Part shown: in pieces, positions 25,724-35,376 of the stretch | Layout of the letters: each line of letters begins with the position of its first letter | Position numbering within the stretch: the first letter of the stretch is position 1 | NCBI GenBank assembly: GCA_965228695.1 | Contig: CBDDIB010000002.1 | Coordinates: forward strand, 1,798,001-1,862,000 | Length of the DNA: 64,000 nt | Source of the DNA: JAJFJD01 sp965228695 | GTDB taxonomy: Bacteria > Pseudomonadota > Alphaproteobacteria > UBA8366 | Reading direction: 5' to 3' | Program-made: the position numbers and the translations under genes | The notes under the pieces: generated by a model | Seen by the model: the letters and a program-made list of their open reading frames with translations, nothing else | The model's database searches: none | Told to the model about the DNA's origin: nothing

Positions 25724-27688
25724 CTACGCGGCCGCTTTTGGATTGGCGGCCGGTTGCAAATTTGCTCGGTCATGCATATCGGGAAAATCAAAGGTGAATG
25801 TGGTTCCTCTGGTCACTTGCGGATCGGATGCAATGGTGATGGTGCCGCCGTGGTGTTCGACGAGCTTGCGAATGATCGCGAGTCCGAGTCCGCTTCCTTC
25901 GATTTCATCCCGCGATTTCAGCGTCTCGAAGAGGCCGAAAACGCGGTCGTGATAGTCGGGATCGATACCGGGTCCATCATCGGAAACTGTGAATCGGAGT
26001 CGCGATCCCACCTTCTGGACATCCACTGCAATTTCACCATGATCCCGATCATGATGTTTTGTCGCATTGTTGATCAGGTTCAATAGAATTTGCCGTAACG
26101 GCGTGGTGTGGGTCTCGACGGTTCGGACGTTAACCGTGATCTTCAGTTCAAATCGGCCGGACGGATCGACAAGCTCGGCAATGTCCTTCACGGTTTTTTG
26201 CACGTCGATAACAGCGACGTTCGAATCCGCGTGTCCCGCCTGCGCATACTCCAGTAGGTCGGATAACAAAGTCGACAGCCGGTCCACCCGCCGCGACATC
26301 ATCGTTAGGTTCGACCTGCCCTCTGCCGATAGCGTGTCGCCGGCGTCTTCAAGTGTCCACTCCGCGAGGTTCTTGATCGCCTGAAGCGGCGAGCGGAGGT
26401 CGTGGGAGGCGACATATGCGAATTTCTGAAGTTCATCGTTGGAACGTTGAAGTTCACGTGCATTTGCCTTGAAGATTTCCAGCGCTTTTGCCATCTCGCC
26501 GAGCTCATCCGGCCCGGAGACGGACACCTTGTGGTCTGTTTTCCCGCGGGCGATTTGGCGAACGGAGGCAGTCAATCGAGCCATGCGACGGTTGATCTGC
26601 CGTTCCACGACGTAATAGCTGACCGCGCCAAGAACTAGGAACGTCGCGATCAGTGTTGCCGCCAGAACGGTGAGCGTCGTGAATAAGGACTTATCCAAGG
26701 AAATGGCGGTCTCGTCGATATCTCTTTTCGCGACGGTGACGAGCTTGGTCGATATCGCCGAGATGGTCCGAGTGAGTTCAAGCTGTCTTTCCTTTGCGGA
26801 TTGGAATCGGTCGCGGAATGTTTCGAGATCCAGGAGATTCTGACTAATACCGTCCGAACCGAAGATTATTTCCCGTAGCTTCCTAACCGTCCGCGCCAGG
26901 CTCTGACGGCGCTCGTCGTCCTTTAACCGGAGAATGAGTTGAGCGATCGTCCGAAATTCGAACTGCAGCCGTTTCGTCGCCAAGGATTTTTGCGCCGCTT
27001 CCGTCATTAACGAGAGCTGTTCGGCACCGTCAATGGAAAGATTAATCTGAAACACGAGTTCGTTTAGAGCGTTAAGCAGCGAGACGGCCGCCGCGATTGC
27101 GGTGCGAGCTTCCGGGGGTTTTGCTTGTGGGTCCTCGCCTGAACCGTCGAGGGCGTGCTCGACGGCGATCGCTGCATCGATAAGAAGCGGTTCGGTAATG
27201 TCGGCAATCTCCGACCGGATGTCTTTCAGGCCATCGACATTTTCATTCAATGCGACTCGAACAGGCAGAATCTCCTGCCGCAGCGAGAGCAGCCGGGTAA
27301 CCGCCTTCTCGAGCCGGCGCTGTACGGCTATGAATTCTTCGCGAATGGGCGCGACCGATCCGGCGTTGGGAATTGACGCAATAGCGTTTCGAAGCGCCGC
27401 GTTGTGTTCGTCGATTGTTTCCTGGAGGCGTAGGAGTCTATCAGGCGTCTGCCGGTCGCCGAGTTGGGCGGTGATCGCCAGGAGAGCCGTAAGCTCCCGC
27501 ACGAGTTCTTCCGTTTGTATCAGCGCGGGGATCGATTCCGTGAGCAGATTCTCCTGTGATCTCCAAAGCGAAAAAAGCTGGATCGACCCGATCGTGACCG
27601 CAACCGTCAACATCGCAACTATGAACAGGAAGGTGAACCGGAGGCGCGATACGACCTGGGTTCCCGGACGCATGTTCGGCAAGTTCAC
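25724..27688 (-). CDS. Membrane sensor histidine kinase with long periplasmic helical sensor and HAMP
   Basis: 654 aa from GTG 27688, which has GAGG upstream; ATG 27673 is an alternative. Two membrane spans (about 17-40 and about 335-358) enclose a roughly 300-residue, strongly helical periplasmic region. HAMP follows (RMARLTASVRQIARGKTDHKVSVSGPDELGEMAKAL), then HisKA with FAYVASHDLRSPLQAIKNLAEW (phospho-His in SHD) and HATPase with NNATKHH, DDGPGIDPDYHDRVFGLFETL and EGSGLGLAIIRK. The catalytic core belongs to the phytochrome-like class also seen in the CHASE kinase at 33.5 kb. A receiver gene follows on the same strand; a solute-binding protein is divergent 128 bp away. Confidence 0.9.
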   Translation of the reverse strand: MNLPNMRPGTQVVSRLRFTFLFIVAMLTVAVTIGSIQLFSLWRSQENLLTESIPALIQTEELVRELTALLAITAQLGDRQTPDRLLRLQETIDEHNAALRNAIASIPNAGSVAPIREEFIAVQRRLEKAVTRLLSLRQEILPVRVALNENVDGLKDIRSEIADITEPLLIDAAIAVEHALDGSGEDPQAKPPEARTAIAAAVSLLNALNELVFQINLSIDGAEQLSLMTEAAQKSLATKRLQFEFRTIAQLILRLKDDERRQSLARTVRKLREIIFGSDGISQNLLDLETFRDRFQSAKERQLELTRTISAISTKLVTVAKRDIDETAISLDKSLFTTLTVLAATLIATFLVLGAVSYYVVERQINRRMARLTASVRQIARGKTDHKVSVSGPDELGEMAKALEIFKANARELQRSNDELQKFAYVASHDLRSPLQAIKNLAEWTLEDAGDTLSAEGRSNLTMMSRRVDRLSTLLSDLLEYAQAGHADSNVAVIDVQKTVKDIAELVDPSGRFELKITVNVRTVETHTTPLRQILLNLINNATKHHDRDHGEIAVDVQKVGSRLRFTVSDDGPGIDPDYHDRVFGLFETLKSRDEIEGSGLGLAIIRKLVEHHGGTITIASDPQVTRGTTFTFDFPDMHDRANLQPAANPKAAA

Positions 27689-27816
27689 AATGCGAGCCTC
27701 ATTGACCTAATCCACCATACTGTGTGCAATCACGTATTAATACAATCCAGTTTAGATTCTCTAAAGTCGGATGTTAGACTTTTACGGTCTTTGAGAATTT
27801 GCCCGAAACCACGACA

Positions 27817-29289
27817 ATGCGAAAGGCTAGCCCAATCGTAACAAACCAATCGAGACGACAAATTCTTGCGGCAATTGCCGGTGCCGCGTCGTGGACGGTC
27901 GCACCGACAACTTCGTCGGCGGCACCGTCGGCAGACCTTCATAACGCAGCCGCGCGAAGCGCAAAGAAGCTGGCCGCCGGAAAGGTTTCCGAGCTACGGC
28001 TTCTGCTGCCGAAAGGCAGTGGCGATAACGTGCGCCCGGTGAAGTCGGCGTTCCGTGCCGCCACGGGCATTGCCATTGCATTGGTGGAAACGCCGGTTGA
28101 CGACATCAATACGCAGCTTGCCTTGGATGCGATGAGCGGGGAGGGCAATTACGATCTAGCGCTGCCAGCAACGTTCGGGTTACCCGATCTCGCGACATCC
28201 GGCGCGATTATTCCCATCACGGACTTTGCCCGCAGATATGAGCCGGATGGTTTCCGCAAGGGAATTTTGTATGACATAGGCGATCGATTCGACGGCGATA
28301 TCTTCGGATTTCAAACCGACGGCGATGCCTACGTTATGTTTTACCACAAGGATTTGTTGGAGAATGCGGACGAGGCGGCGCGCTATGCGGACAAATACGG
28401 CCGGCCGCTCGCGATCCCGGATACCTGGGAAGAGCTCGACCGGCAGATGGCCTATTTCCACCGTGAGGAAGAAGGCCTCTCAGGCGGTCTATTGTTCCGA
28501 ACGCCGGGCTATTTGGCCTGGGAATGGTGGGTTCGTTTTCATGCGAAGGGAGTTTGGCCTCTATCCCCCAATCTCGATCCGCAGATCGATTCCGATGCCG
28601 GGATCGATGCATTGGAAAATATGATTCGCGCCACCGAGCATCTCTCTCCGGAGGTGGATCGATTGGGGCTGTTCGAGAATTGGGCGCGATATGGCGAAGG
28701 CAACGTTTATTGCAATATCGGTTGGGGCGGCACGCAGAAATACCTCAACGGACCGAAATCAAAAATGCGGGGCCGCATGGCGTATGGGCCGACACCGGGC
28801 GGTTTGGTCAACGGGTCGCTGCTGATCACGCCGTACTTTAATTGGGGATGGAATTACGTCGTTACAGCCAACAGTAAATTTCCGGAGATCGCATATTTAT
28901 TCGCTCTCTTCGCGTCCAGTCCGGCAATGTCCACCCTCGCGGTGCGGCAACAGGGCGGTTACTTCGATCCATTCCGGCCGGAGCATTATGCCGATAGGAA
29001 GATCAGAGAGGCGTATTCGGACGATTTTCTGAAGGTTCATGAGGCAAGTCTGCGGTCATCGATTCCGGATTTGTATCTCGCGAATCAGAGCGAGTATTTC
29101 CAATCCCTTACAAACTGGCTCGATCGCGCGCTTTCGAAAAAGGTCACATCGGAAGAGGCGCTTAAGCGGGTCGCGCAGCAATGGCGGCTCATTAACCGGA
29201 GCTCGGGCATTGAAAAGCAAAAACGCCGATGGTCGCTGCTCCGCCAGAAGTATCCACCCCATGTCCGGGACCGTCTCCGGGATAACTGA
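27817..29289 (+). CDS. Extracellular (ABC-type) solute-binding protein without a transporter
   Basis: 490 aa from ATG 27817 (TTG 27799 possible). A twin-arginine-like signal (SRRQILAAIAGAASW) precedes an Ala-rich cleavage region. The body is a type-2 periplasmic binding fold of the sugar-binding class: SGEGNYDLALPATFGLPDLA, FGFQTDGDAYVMFYHKDLLE, IPDTWEELDRQMAYFH, NIGWGGTQKYL. No permease or ATPase gene is near. Its neighbours are a histidine kinase, divergent, and a c-di-GMP protein, downstream, so it may present ligand to the kinase sensor; this is inference. The ligand is unknown. Confidence 0.85.
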   Translation: MRKASPIVTNQSRRQILAAIAGAASWTVAPTTSSAAPSADLHNAAARSAKKLAAGKVSELRLLLPKGSGDNVRPVKSAFRAATGIAIALVETPVDDINTQLALDAMSGEGNYDLALPATFGLPDLATSGAIIPITDFARRYEPDGFRKGILYDIGDRFDGDIFGFQTDGDAYVMFYHKDLLENADEAARYADKYGRPLAIPDTWEELDRQMAYFHREEEGLSGGLLFRTPGYLAWEWWVRFHAKGVWPLSPNLDPQIDSDAGIDALENMIRATEHLSPEVDRLGLFENWARYGEGNVYCNIGWGGTQKYLNGPKSKMRGRMAYGPTPGGLVNGSLLITPYFNWGWNYVVTANSKFPEIAYLFALFASSPAMSTLAVRQQGGYFDPFRPEHYADRKIREAYSDDFLKVHEASLRSSIPDLYLANQSEYFQSLTNWLDRALSKKVTSEEALKRVAQQWRLINRSSGIEKQKRRWSLLRQKYPPHVRDRLRDN

Positions 29290-29553
29290 CGAAAATGGCC
29301 AGTATCGCGGACCGTGCGGTCACGAGGCTAAGCCTCACCCACGCGCCCGTATTGGCGGGATTCACCGCCATTTCGCGCGCCACATTCATGCAAAAACTTC
29401 CGCACTCTACAAAAAGAGTCATGAAAAGAAGCACTTACTAAGGTGTTTAGCGAGAGAGATTAGCAACTATTAGTATTAAAGTTTTGTTCATACAGGCCTT
29501 TTAGGTTGAGATTCTGGAAAGGATTTAAATCCAGATTTATTTGGGTCTTCCCC

Positions 29554-31443
29554 ATGATGATGAGCGAAACGGCGCTTGAGCCGCTGGAGGTCTCCCGGGT
29601 ACTCGTCGTTGACGATGACGAAGTTGACTTTCGCCAGGCGCGCCGACTCCTGCACGAAGCGTTCGGCAGTGAATTGGAGTTGGATTGGGCGCAAGGCGTC
29701 GATTCGGCGCGCGATCTCGTCAATTCCGAGCAACACGACGTCTACATCATCGACTATCACCTTGGCGGTGAGACCGGACTCGAACTCATGGGCGAGTTGA
29801 ATTGCCCGCATCGACCTGGGGTTGTAATATTTCTGAGCGGTGTGGAAAGCGCGCAAGTCGATAATGCGATTACCCGCGCCGGTGCATCCGATTATCTTAT
29901 CAAGTCCGAAGTAACCGCGGCCCTGCTGGAGCGATCCATTCGCTACGGGCTGGCGATGGAACAACGGAAGTCGGCGCTGCATAGCGAAGCCGCCGAGCTC
30001 CGGGCCGCCAAGGCGCGGATCGAAGAGCAGACCGAAGAGTATATCGCAATCGCCGAAGATCTGGCCGCCACTCAAGATCGGCTGCAGCAGGCCTTTGCGC
30101 GTCTTGAGGAAAGCGAGAGCAGTTATCGGTTCCTGGCGGAACACGACAACCTCACGCATCTTCCGAACCGGGCCTTTTTCACTCGATTTATGGAGGACGA
30201 ACTCGCCAAGGCCGCCGCCACGGGTAAAGGCGTTGCGTTATTCCTCCTCGACCTCGATCGGTTTAAAGCCATCAACGACAGTCTCGGCCATCCGGCAGGC
30301 GATGCATTGCTGGTGGACGCGTCGCGGCGGCTGGTTTCTGCGTTGCGGGGGAGCGATCTTGCGGCCAGGCTGGGCGGCGATGAATTCGCTGCGGTGGTTA
30401 CCAATCTTGCCAGCCGGTCGGACGCACTTGCGGTCGCCGATAGAGTTATCGAAGCATTTTCCGAGTCGAGCCAAATTCTTGATTGGAAGATCACGACATC
30501 GGTGAGCCTCGGTATTGCATTCGCAGACGGCACGGAGAGCAGTTTCGAAACCCTTTTCCGGAATGCGGATACGGCTCTCTATGAAGTGAAACGGCTTGGA
30601 CGCGGGACCTACCGGGTCTTCGACGAAAAGTTGGACGAGAGACTTCGACGGAATGAAGAACTTCGGACCGGTCTTCCGTCAGCGCTGGACAACAAGGAGC
30701 TGTTTCTCGAGTTTCAGCCTCAGGTCTCGGCAGCCGACGGCCGGGTGAGCGCCCTGGAAGCGCTTATTCGGTGGCGCCATCCGCAATACGGTGTCCTTAC
30801 CGCGAACGAATTCATTCCGTATATGGAGAAGTCTTTTACCGACAACATCGTGACCGAGTGGGTCATCGAACAAGCCTGTCAGCAGGCGCGGTCCCTTCAC
30901 GATACGCTCGGATTCGATGCGCCGATCGCGATCAACATTTCCCCGGTCGAATTGAGAAATCCGGGATTCGCGAGCCTTGTCCAAGACAAGCTGAATCAGG
31001 CGGGGCTCCCCCCGCAATGCCTTGAAATCGAGATCACCGAAAGCTCGATCTTGGACAATATCGGCTCCGTCCAAAGGAATATCGAGGAGTTGTCGGGTCT
31101 TGGCATCCGCATCGCCTTGGATGACTTCGGCACCGGTTTCTCATCCTTTGCGCATATTCGTATGCTTCCGGTCGACAAACTAAAGATCGACCGGTCATTT
31201 GTGACGAACGTATGCACGAACAGAAAAGACGTTGCCGTGGTGCTTGCAACGATCAGTCTCGCCAATGCATTGCAAATCCCGGTTGTCGCGGAAGGGATCG
31301 AGAATCAAGAAACGATTGGCTTTCTCAGCGGACACGAAAACCTGCATTTGCAGGGCTATTACATTGGAAAGCCGGTGTCCGCGGACGCCTTAACCACATG
31401 GTTGTCGAACCGTTCGTTTACCAGCAGCGGGCAGAAACGTTAG
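29554..31443 (+). CDS. REC-GGDEF-EAL response regulator, both catalytic sites intact
   Basis: 629 aa from ATG 29554; ATGs at 29557 and 29560 also fit, and a TTG at 29506 is unlikely. Receiver with VVDDDEVDF and Asp in VYIIDYHLGG, a coiled-coil linker (ELRAAKARIEEQTEEYIAIAEDLAATQDRL), a GGDEF domain with intact GGDEF at about 274-278, and an EAL domain with EAL at about 402-404, NISPVELRNPG, EITESS, DDFGTGFSS, KIDRSF, VAEGIENQE and GYYIGKP. It can in principle both make and degrade c-di-GMP; the net direction cannot be read from sequence. Same strand as the degenerate paralogue that follows. Confidence 0.94.
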   Translation: MMMSETALEPLEVSRVLVVDDDEVDFRQARRLLHEAFGSELELDWAQGVDSARDLVNSEQHDVYIIDYHLGGETGLELMGELNCPHRPGVVIFLSGVESAQVDNAITRAGASDYLIKSEVTAALLERSIRYGLAMEQRKSALHSEAAELRAAKARIEEQTEEYIAIAEDLAATQDRLQQAFARLEESESSYRFLAEHDNLTHLPNRAFFTRFMEDELAKAAATGKGVALFLLDLDRFKAINDSLGHPAGDALLVDASRRLVSALRGSDLAARLGGDEFAAVVTNLASRSDALAVADRVIEAFSESSQILDWKITTSVSLGIAFADGTESSFETLFRNADTALYEVKRLGRGTYRVFDEKLDERLRRNEELRTGLPSALDNKELFLEFQPQVSAADGRVSALEALIRWRHPQYGVLTANEFIPYMEKSFTDNIVTEWVIEQACQQARSLHDTLGFDAPIAINISPVELRNPGFASLVQDKLNQAGLPPQCLEIEITESSILDNIGSVQRNIEELSGLGIRIALDDFGTGFSSFAHIRMLPVDKLKIDRSFVTNVCTNRKDVAVVLATISLANALQIPVVAEGIENQETIGFLSGHENLHLQGYYIGKPVSADALTTWLSNRSFTSSGQKR

Positions 31444-31774
31444 CTTTCCTCGCTGGAACGCGATATCGCGCCAGTAACCGTGCAATAAATAAATTCAAAT
31501 ATTTTCAACAAATCAATCAGTTAGTATCAAGATAATGAAAGTATTTGTTAATTATTACTTTAAATTGATAATTATATTTAAACTACAATCGATAATACAA
31601 TTTTAGCAATTAAAATCCAAAATAGGTATTCACAGACTTTTTGCAATTTGGATTAACGCACAAGTCAATATTACCGGAATTCCAAGCTCATTGATTTTGC
31701 GTTTCGGAAAATCGACTTCTTCGGTCTGCAACGCCGCTTTTGTCGAGATATAGAAGTTCGATTGGAGATTGGTT
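31444..31774. other. Very A/T-rich intergenic spacer
   Basis: 331 bp between two paralogous REC-GGDEF-EAL genes. From about 31485 to 31650 it is overwhelmingly A/T, with runs such as AATTATTACTTTAAATTG, unlike the G/C-rich surroundings. No gene is seen. It is a plausible binding zone for a nucleoid-type silencer and holds the next gene's promoter, but no -35/-10 can be singled out in such sequence. Confidence 0.7.
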
Positions 31775-33457
31775 ATGGAACTAAAAATGCTACTGGTCGA
31801 TGACGATATGGTCGATCGCACCGCTGTCCGCCGCGCCCTCGAGGCCTCCAACATGGATGTATATCTCGCCGAAGCCGAGGATTGCGCCGAAGCCAAATCG
31901 ATGATTTCGGATGAAGCCTACGATTGTGTGCTGTTGGATTATCATCTGCCGGATCAGGACGGTGCATCCATGTTCGACGAACTGCGTCAAACGATGGATG
32001 ACCTATCGGTCGTGATTTTTCTGACCGGCGAGGATAATCCCGGTCTGGCCGAAGAATTGATGCGGCGCGGCGCTGCGGAATATATCACCAAATCGGAACT
32101 CAGCCCGACGCTTCTGCGCGACACCATCTCGTCCGCCTTGGCGCGCCATCAATACATCCGCGATCTTCGGTTGATCGGCGAGTACGATCCGCTGACCGGA
32201 TTGCCCGGTGCTCAGTTGTTCGAGAGGTGCCTGAACGAAGCGGTCCTGCGGGGCAACCGATCCGGACGGTTGTTCGCGGTGGCGAAGATTGGCATCAATG
32301 AATTCGCGCGGATCAACAATTATATCGGCCATGCGATCGGCGATAAGGTTCTCACGGCGGTCGGGTCGCGGCTCACGTCGCTTCTTCGGCAATCCGACTA
32401 TATCGCCCGCCTCGACGGCGATCACTTCGCCGTCATTGGCCAGTATCTCCTGAACGAAGAGGGCAGTGCGACCCTTGCGGACAAGGTTCTGCGCTCGCTG
32501 TCGGAACCGTTCGATATCGACGGACATAGCATCTTTCTGTCCGCTTCGGTCGGGGTATCGATTTATCCGAATGACGGTGACGACGCGAAGACGCTCATTG
32601 AACGCGCGGATCTCGCGATGCGGCATTCCCGCAAGGACGGACGCGGCCGATTTAGCTTTTTCGATAAGTCTTTGGATATCGAGTTCGCGCGTCAACGAAA
32701 TCTGGAAGCCGAAATTCGTGACGGACTGAAAGACGATTCTTTCTCTCTGGTCTGGGAGAAAGAATTCGACTGCTCGACAGGCGAACACTCCGGCAGCAGG
32801 GCGCGGGTGTCCTGGAACAATGATGATTTAGGGGTGCTTACCGGCCGCGATCTCCTTGCCCTGGCGTGCAAGAGCAAAGTGCTGACCCAGGTAGGTGAGT
32901 GGTATATTGGCGAGGTTTGCCGTTGCCTATGCAATGCTAAGGACGCTGGTGACGACGCACCCCGCACTGTCGTCGAAGTACATGGCTATCAGCTCGAAGC
33001 CTGTGGTTATGCTGACTTCATCAACGAAACAATCAAGGAATGCGGCCTAGCCGCCGCCGACTTCACGATTTCGGTCTGCGATCAGGAATTTGCGGACTTC
33101 GACGAAACAGCAATCGCTTCTCTCCAGGACCTGGCGGATTCCGGATTCAGAATTCGGCTGAGTAAATTCGGCGCCTCGGCGCAAAACATCCAAGCGATCG
33201 GAAAATCTCCGGTTAGCGAAGTCTCGCTGGACGACGCCTTAACCGGCGAGATGTCCGACGGGTCCGAGGAAATGGTCGTTGTTTTGGCGATTGCGCGCAT
33301 GGCGCAGACGCTCGGCTTGAAAATCGTCATGCCGGGAATCTGTAACGAGTTTCAGCACTACTTCGCCTATCAAAACGGCGCGGACGCTGCCTCCGGGGCC
33401 TATTACAGTGGACCGGATTGCGCACCCGATGACGCGAAATCCGAGGATCTTGAATGA
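31775..33457 (+). CDS. REC with degenerate GGDEF and EAL domains (probable non-catalytic c-di-GMP-type protein)
   Basis: 560 aa from ATG 31775, with GGAG about 10 bp upstream. The receiver keeps its acidic cluster (VDDDMVD) and Asp in CVLLDYHLPDQDG. The GGDEF signature reads DGDHF (about 214-218), losing the second Gly and the catalytic Glu. In the EAL domain the EALIRW stretch is RARVSW (about 342-347), DDFG is SKFG and AEGIE is PGIC, so metal- and substrate-binding residues are missing. Overall length, order and flanking motifs (YDPLTGLPG, ASVGVSIYPNDGDD) match the intact upstream paralogue. Likely a phosphorylation-controlled adaptor or effector rather than an enzyme. Confidence 0.88.
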   Translation: MELKMLLVDDDMVDRTAVRRALEASNMDVYLAEAEDCAEAKSMISDEAYDCVLLDYHLPDQDGASMFDELRQTMDDLSVVIFLTGEDNPGLAEELMRRGAAEYITKSELSPTLLRDTISSALARHQYIRDLRLIGEYDPLTGLPGAQLFERCLNEAVLRGNRSGRLFAVAKIGINEFARINNYIGHAIGDKVLTAVGSRLTSLLRQSDYIARLDGDHFAVIGQYLLNEEGSATLADKVLRSLSEPFDIDGHSIFLSASVGVSIYPNDGDDAKTLIERADLAMRHSRKDGRGRFSFFDKSLDIEFARQRNLEAEIRDGLKDDSFSLVWEKEFDCSTGEHSGSRARVSWNNDDLGVLTGRDLLALACKSKVLTQVGEWYIGEVCRCLCNAKDAGDDAPRTVVEVHGYQLEACGYADFINETIKECGLAAADFTISVCDQEFADFDETAIASLQDLADSGFRIRLSKFGASAQNIQAIGKSPVSEVSLDDALTGEMSDGSEEMVVVLAIARMAQTLGLKIVMPGICNEFQHYFAYQNGADAASGAYYSGPDCAPDDAKSEDLE

Positions 33458-33509
33458 ACGAAAATTTCGGCAGGGTGCGTTCCCAGTGCTCACGTGAAGG
33501 TTGGGCTAT

Positions 33510-35375
33510 ATGAGCTCTACCGTGGCGCCAATTGCGTGGAACGAGAAGATCGTGGAAAGCGGCGGCGCACAGGCGAAGGGCATGCATGGTGTGAGAACGG
33601 CGCCGGGTGCCCGATTGGCTGTGCTGGCGGTGGCCTTTTTCGGATGTCTTCTCTCGGCGGGCGCGTATCTCGTGGCCGACCAGACAGTCGACAATGCCGA
33701 ACGCGAAAGTTTCAGAGCTGATGCGTTCCAACGCATTGCCGAATTCAGACGGCGCGTCGACTCGTCGATCAATTCGCTGCACGCCGTCAGAGGGTTGTTC
33801 GCGGCATCCATCAATGTCGACCGCGACGAGTTTTCTCAGTTCGTCAATGCAATGCAGATGCCTGCCGGTGTTCAGGCGTTGGAGTGGGTGCCGAAAGTGC
33901 CCGGCGGTAAACGGCTAGCGTATGAACGGCGCGCCCGTAACGAGGGTTTCCCGAACTTCCAGATCACCGAACGGGGCGAAACAGGCGCAATGCGGCGGGC
34001 GGGCGGCCGCGACACGTACTTTCCTGTATATTTTCTTGAGCCGTTTGTAGGCAATGAATCCGCTATCGGATTCGATGTAGCGTCCAATCCGGCCCGGTAT
34101 CGCGCGCTTCTGAAGGCACGGGATACGGGGCAGGCTGTTGCCACAAAGCGCATTACGCTTGCACAGGACCCGGGCGAACAACCCGGTTTCTTGGTGTTTC
34201 TGCCCGTTTATCGGAACGGCAGTGCCATCGAAACCCAACAGCAGCGCCGGGAGAACCTGACGGGCTTCGCCCTCGGCGTTTTCAGGGTGGGTGATCTTGT
34301 CGAAGGAATTTTCAATGCCGCCAGCATGGAGAACGCGCCGTTAGATGTGCGGCTTCTTGACTTGTCCGCTTCGGACGAGAATCAACTTCTATATCCGAGT
34401 TCGTCTTCGGCACCGGGTGCGACGAGGGCGGCGGCTTCGGCCGGCGATCGGTTCACCGTTTCCGAGAATCTGACGGTCGGTGGACGCGCGTGGCAAATCT
34501 TGCTGTCTCCGTCGCGCACGGATGGCTCTTCACCGCGAGCCTGGCAGCCTTGGACGGTATTGGTCGCTGGCTTTCTTTTCACTGCGATGGCCACTCTATA
34601 TGTACGCCAGTTTCTGAGCCACAGCCTCGCGATTGAGAGATTGGTAGCCGAGCAAGAAAAAGATTTGGAGACGGCGACGGCCGACCTGCAGCGATCCAAT
34701 CACGACTTGGAGCATTTCGCATATATCGCGTCGCACGATCTCAAGGCCCCGCTTCGGAATATCGATAATTTGGCCGAATGGATCGAGGACGACTTGGGTG
34801 ATGCGCTGAATGGCGATGCACGCGAAAGCATGACCTTGCTTCGGGGCCGTGTAACACGCCTGCGGCATCTCCTGGACGACCTTCTTGAGTTTTCCCGGGT
34901 CGGGCGCGAAGACTGTCAGGTAACCCGGGTCGATACCAATTCGCTCATAGAAGAAATTGCGGACTTGCTCCAGCCTCCGATGGGCATCGAGATCAAGACG
35001 GCTGGGGAGCTGCCCAACTTCGACACCTTAAAAGGGCCGTTGGATCAGGTTTTTCGCACGTTGATCGACAACGCCATCAAGCATCATGACCGGGCAACAG
35101 GTTGCATCGAAGTTGCAGTGGTCGAGCGTGATGGCTTTTACACATTCTCTGTCGCCGACGACGGTCCCGGGATCGATCCGAAATATCATGAAAGGGTTTT
35201 TCAGGTCTTCAAGACATTGAAACCCCGCGACATGGTCGAGGGTAGCGGCATAGGCCTAGCGATCGTCCTGAAACAGGTCGAGCGCCGAGGGGGCCACGTC
35301 CGTCTTGTTTCAAGCGCCGAAGAACGGGGCGCGACCTTCGAGTTTGATTGGCCGAAAAAAATGACGGTAAAGTGA
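33510..35375 (+). CDS. CHASE-domain membrane histidine kinase
   Basis: 621 aa from ATG 33510 (TTG 33501 possible). N-terminal span (LAVLAVAFFGCLLSAGAYLVA), periplasmic CHASE domain (about 75-270; SLHAVRGLFAASINVDRDEFSQF, VQALEWVPKVPGGKR, GRDTYFPVYFLEPF), second span (WTVLVAGFLFTAMATLYV), a short coiled coil, HisKA with FAYIASHDLKAPLRNIDNLAEW and HATPase with DNAIKHHD, DDGPGIDPKYHERVFQVFKTL and EGSGIGLAIVLKQ. CHASE domains sense small extracellular ligands. The kinase core is a close relative of the 25.7 kb kinase. A receiver gene follows after 1 bp. Confidence 0.93.
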   Translation: MSSTVAPIAWNEKIVESGGAQAKGMHGVRTAPGARLAVLAVAFFGCLLSAGAYLVADQTVDNAERESFRADAFQRIAEFRRRVDSSINSLHAVRGLFAASINVDRDEFSQFVNAMQMPAGVQALEWVPKVPGGKRLAYERRARNEGFPNFQITERGETGAMRRAGGRDTYFPVYFLEPFVGNESAIGFDVASNPARYRALLKARDTGQAVATKRITLAQDPGEQPGFLVFLPVYRNGSAIETQQQRRENLTGFALGVFRVGDLVEGIFNAASMENAPLDVRLLDLSASDENQLLYPSSSSAPGATRAAASAGDRFTVSENLTVGGRAWQILLSPSRTDGSSPRAWQPWTVLVAGFLFTAMATLYVRQFLSHSLAIERLVAEQEKDLETATADLQRSNHDLEHFAYIASHDLKAPLRNIDNLAEWIEDDLGDALNGDARESMTLLRGRVTRLRHLLDDLLEFSRVGREDCQVTRVDTNSLIEEIADLLQPPMGIEIKTAGELPNFDTLKGPLDQVFRTLIDNAIKHHDRATGCIEVAVVERDGFYTFSVADDGPGIDPKYHERVFQVFKTLKPRDMVEGSGIGLAIVLKQVERRGGHVRLVSSAEERGATFEFDWPKKMTVK

Positions 35376-35376
35376 G

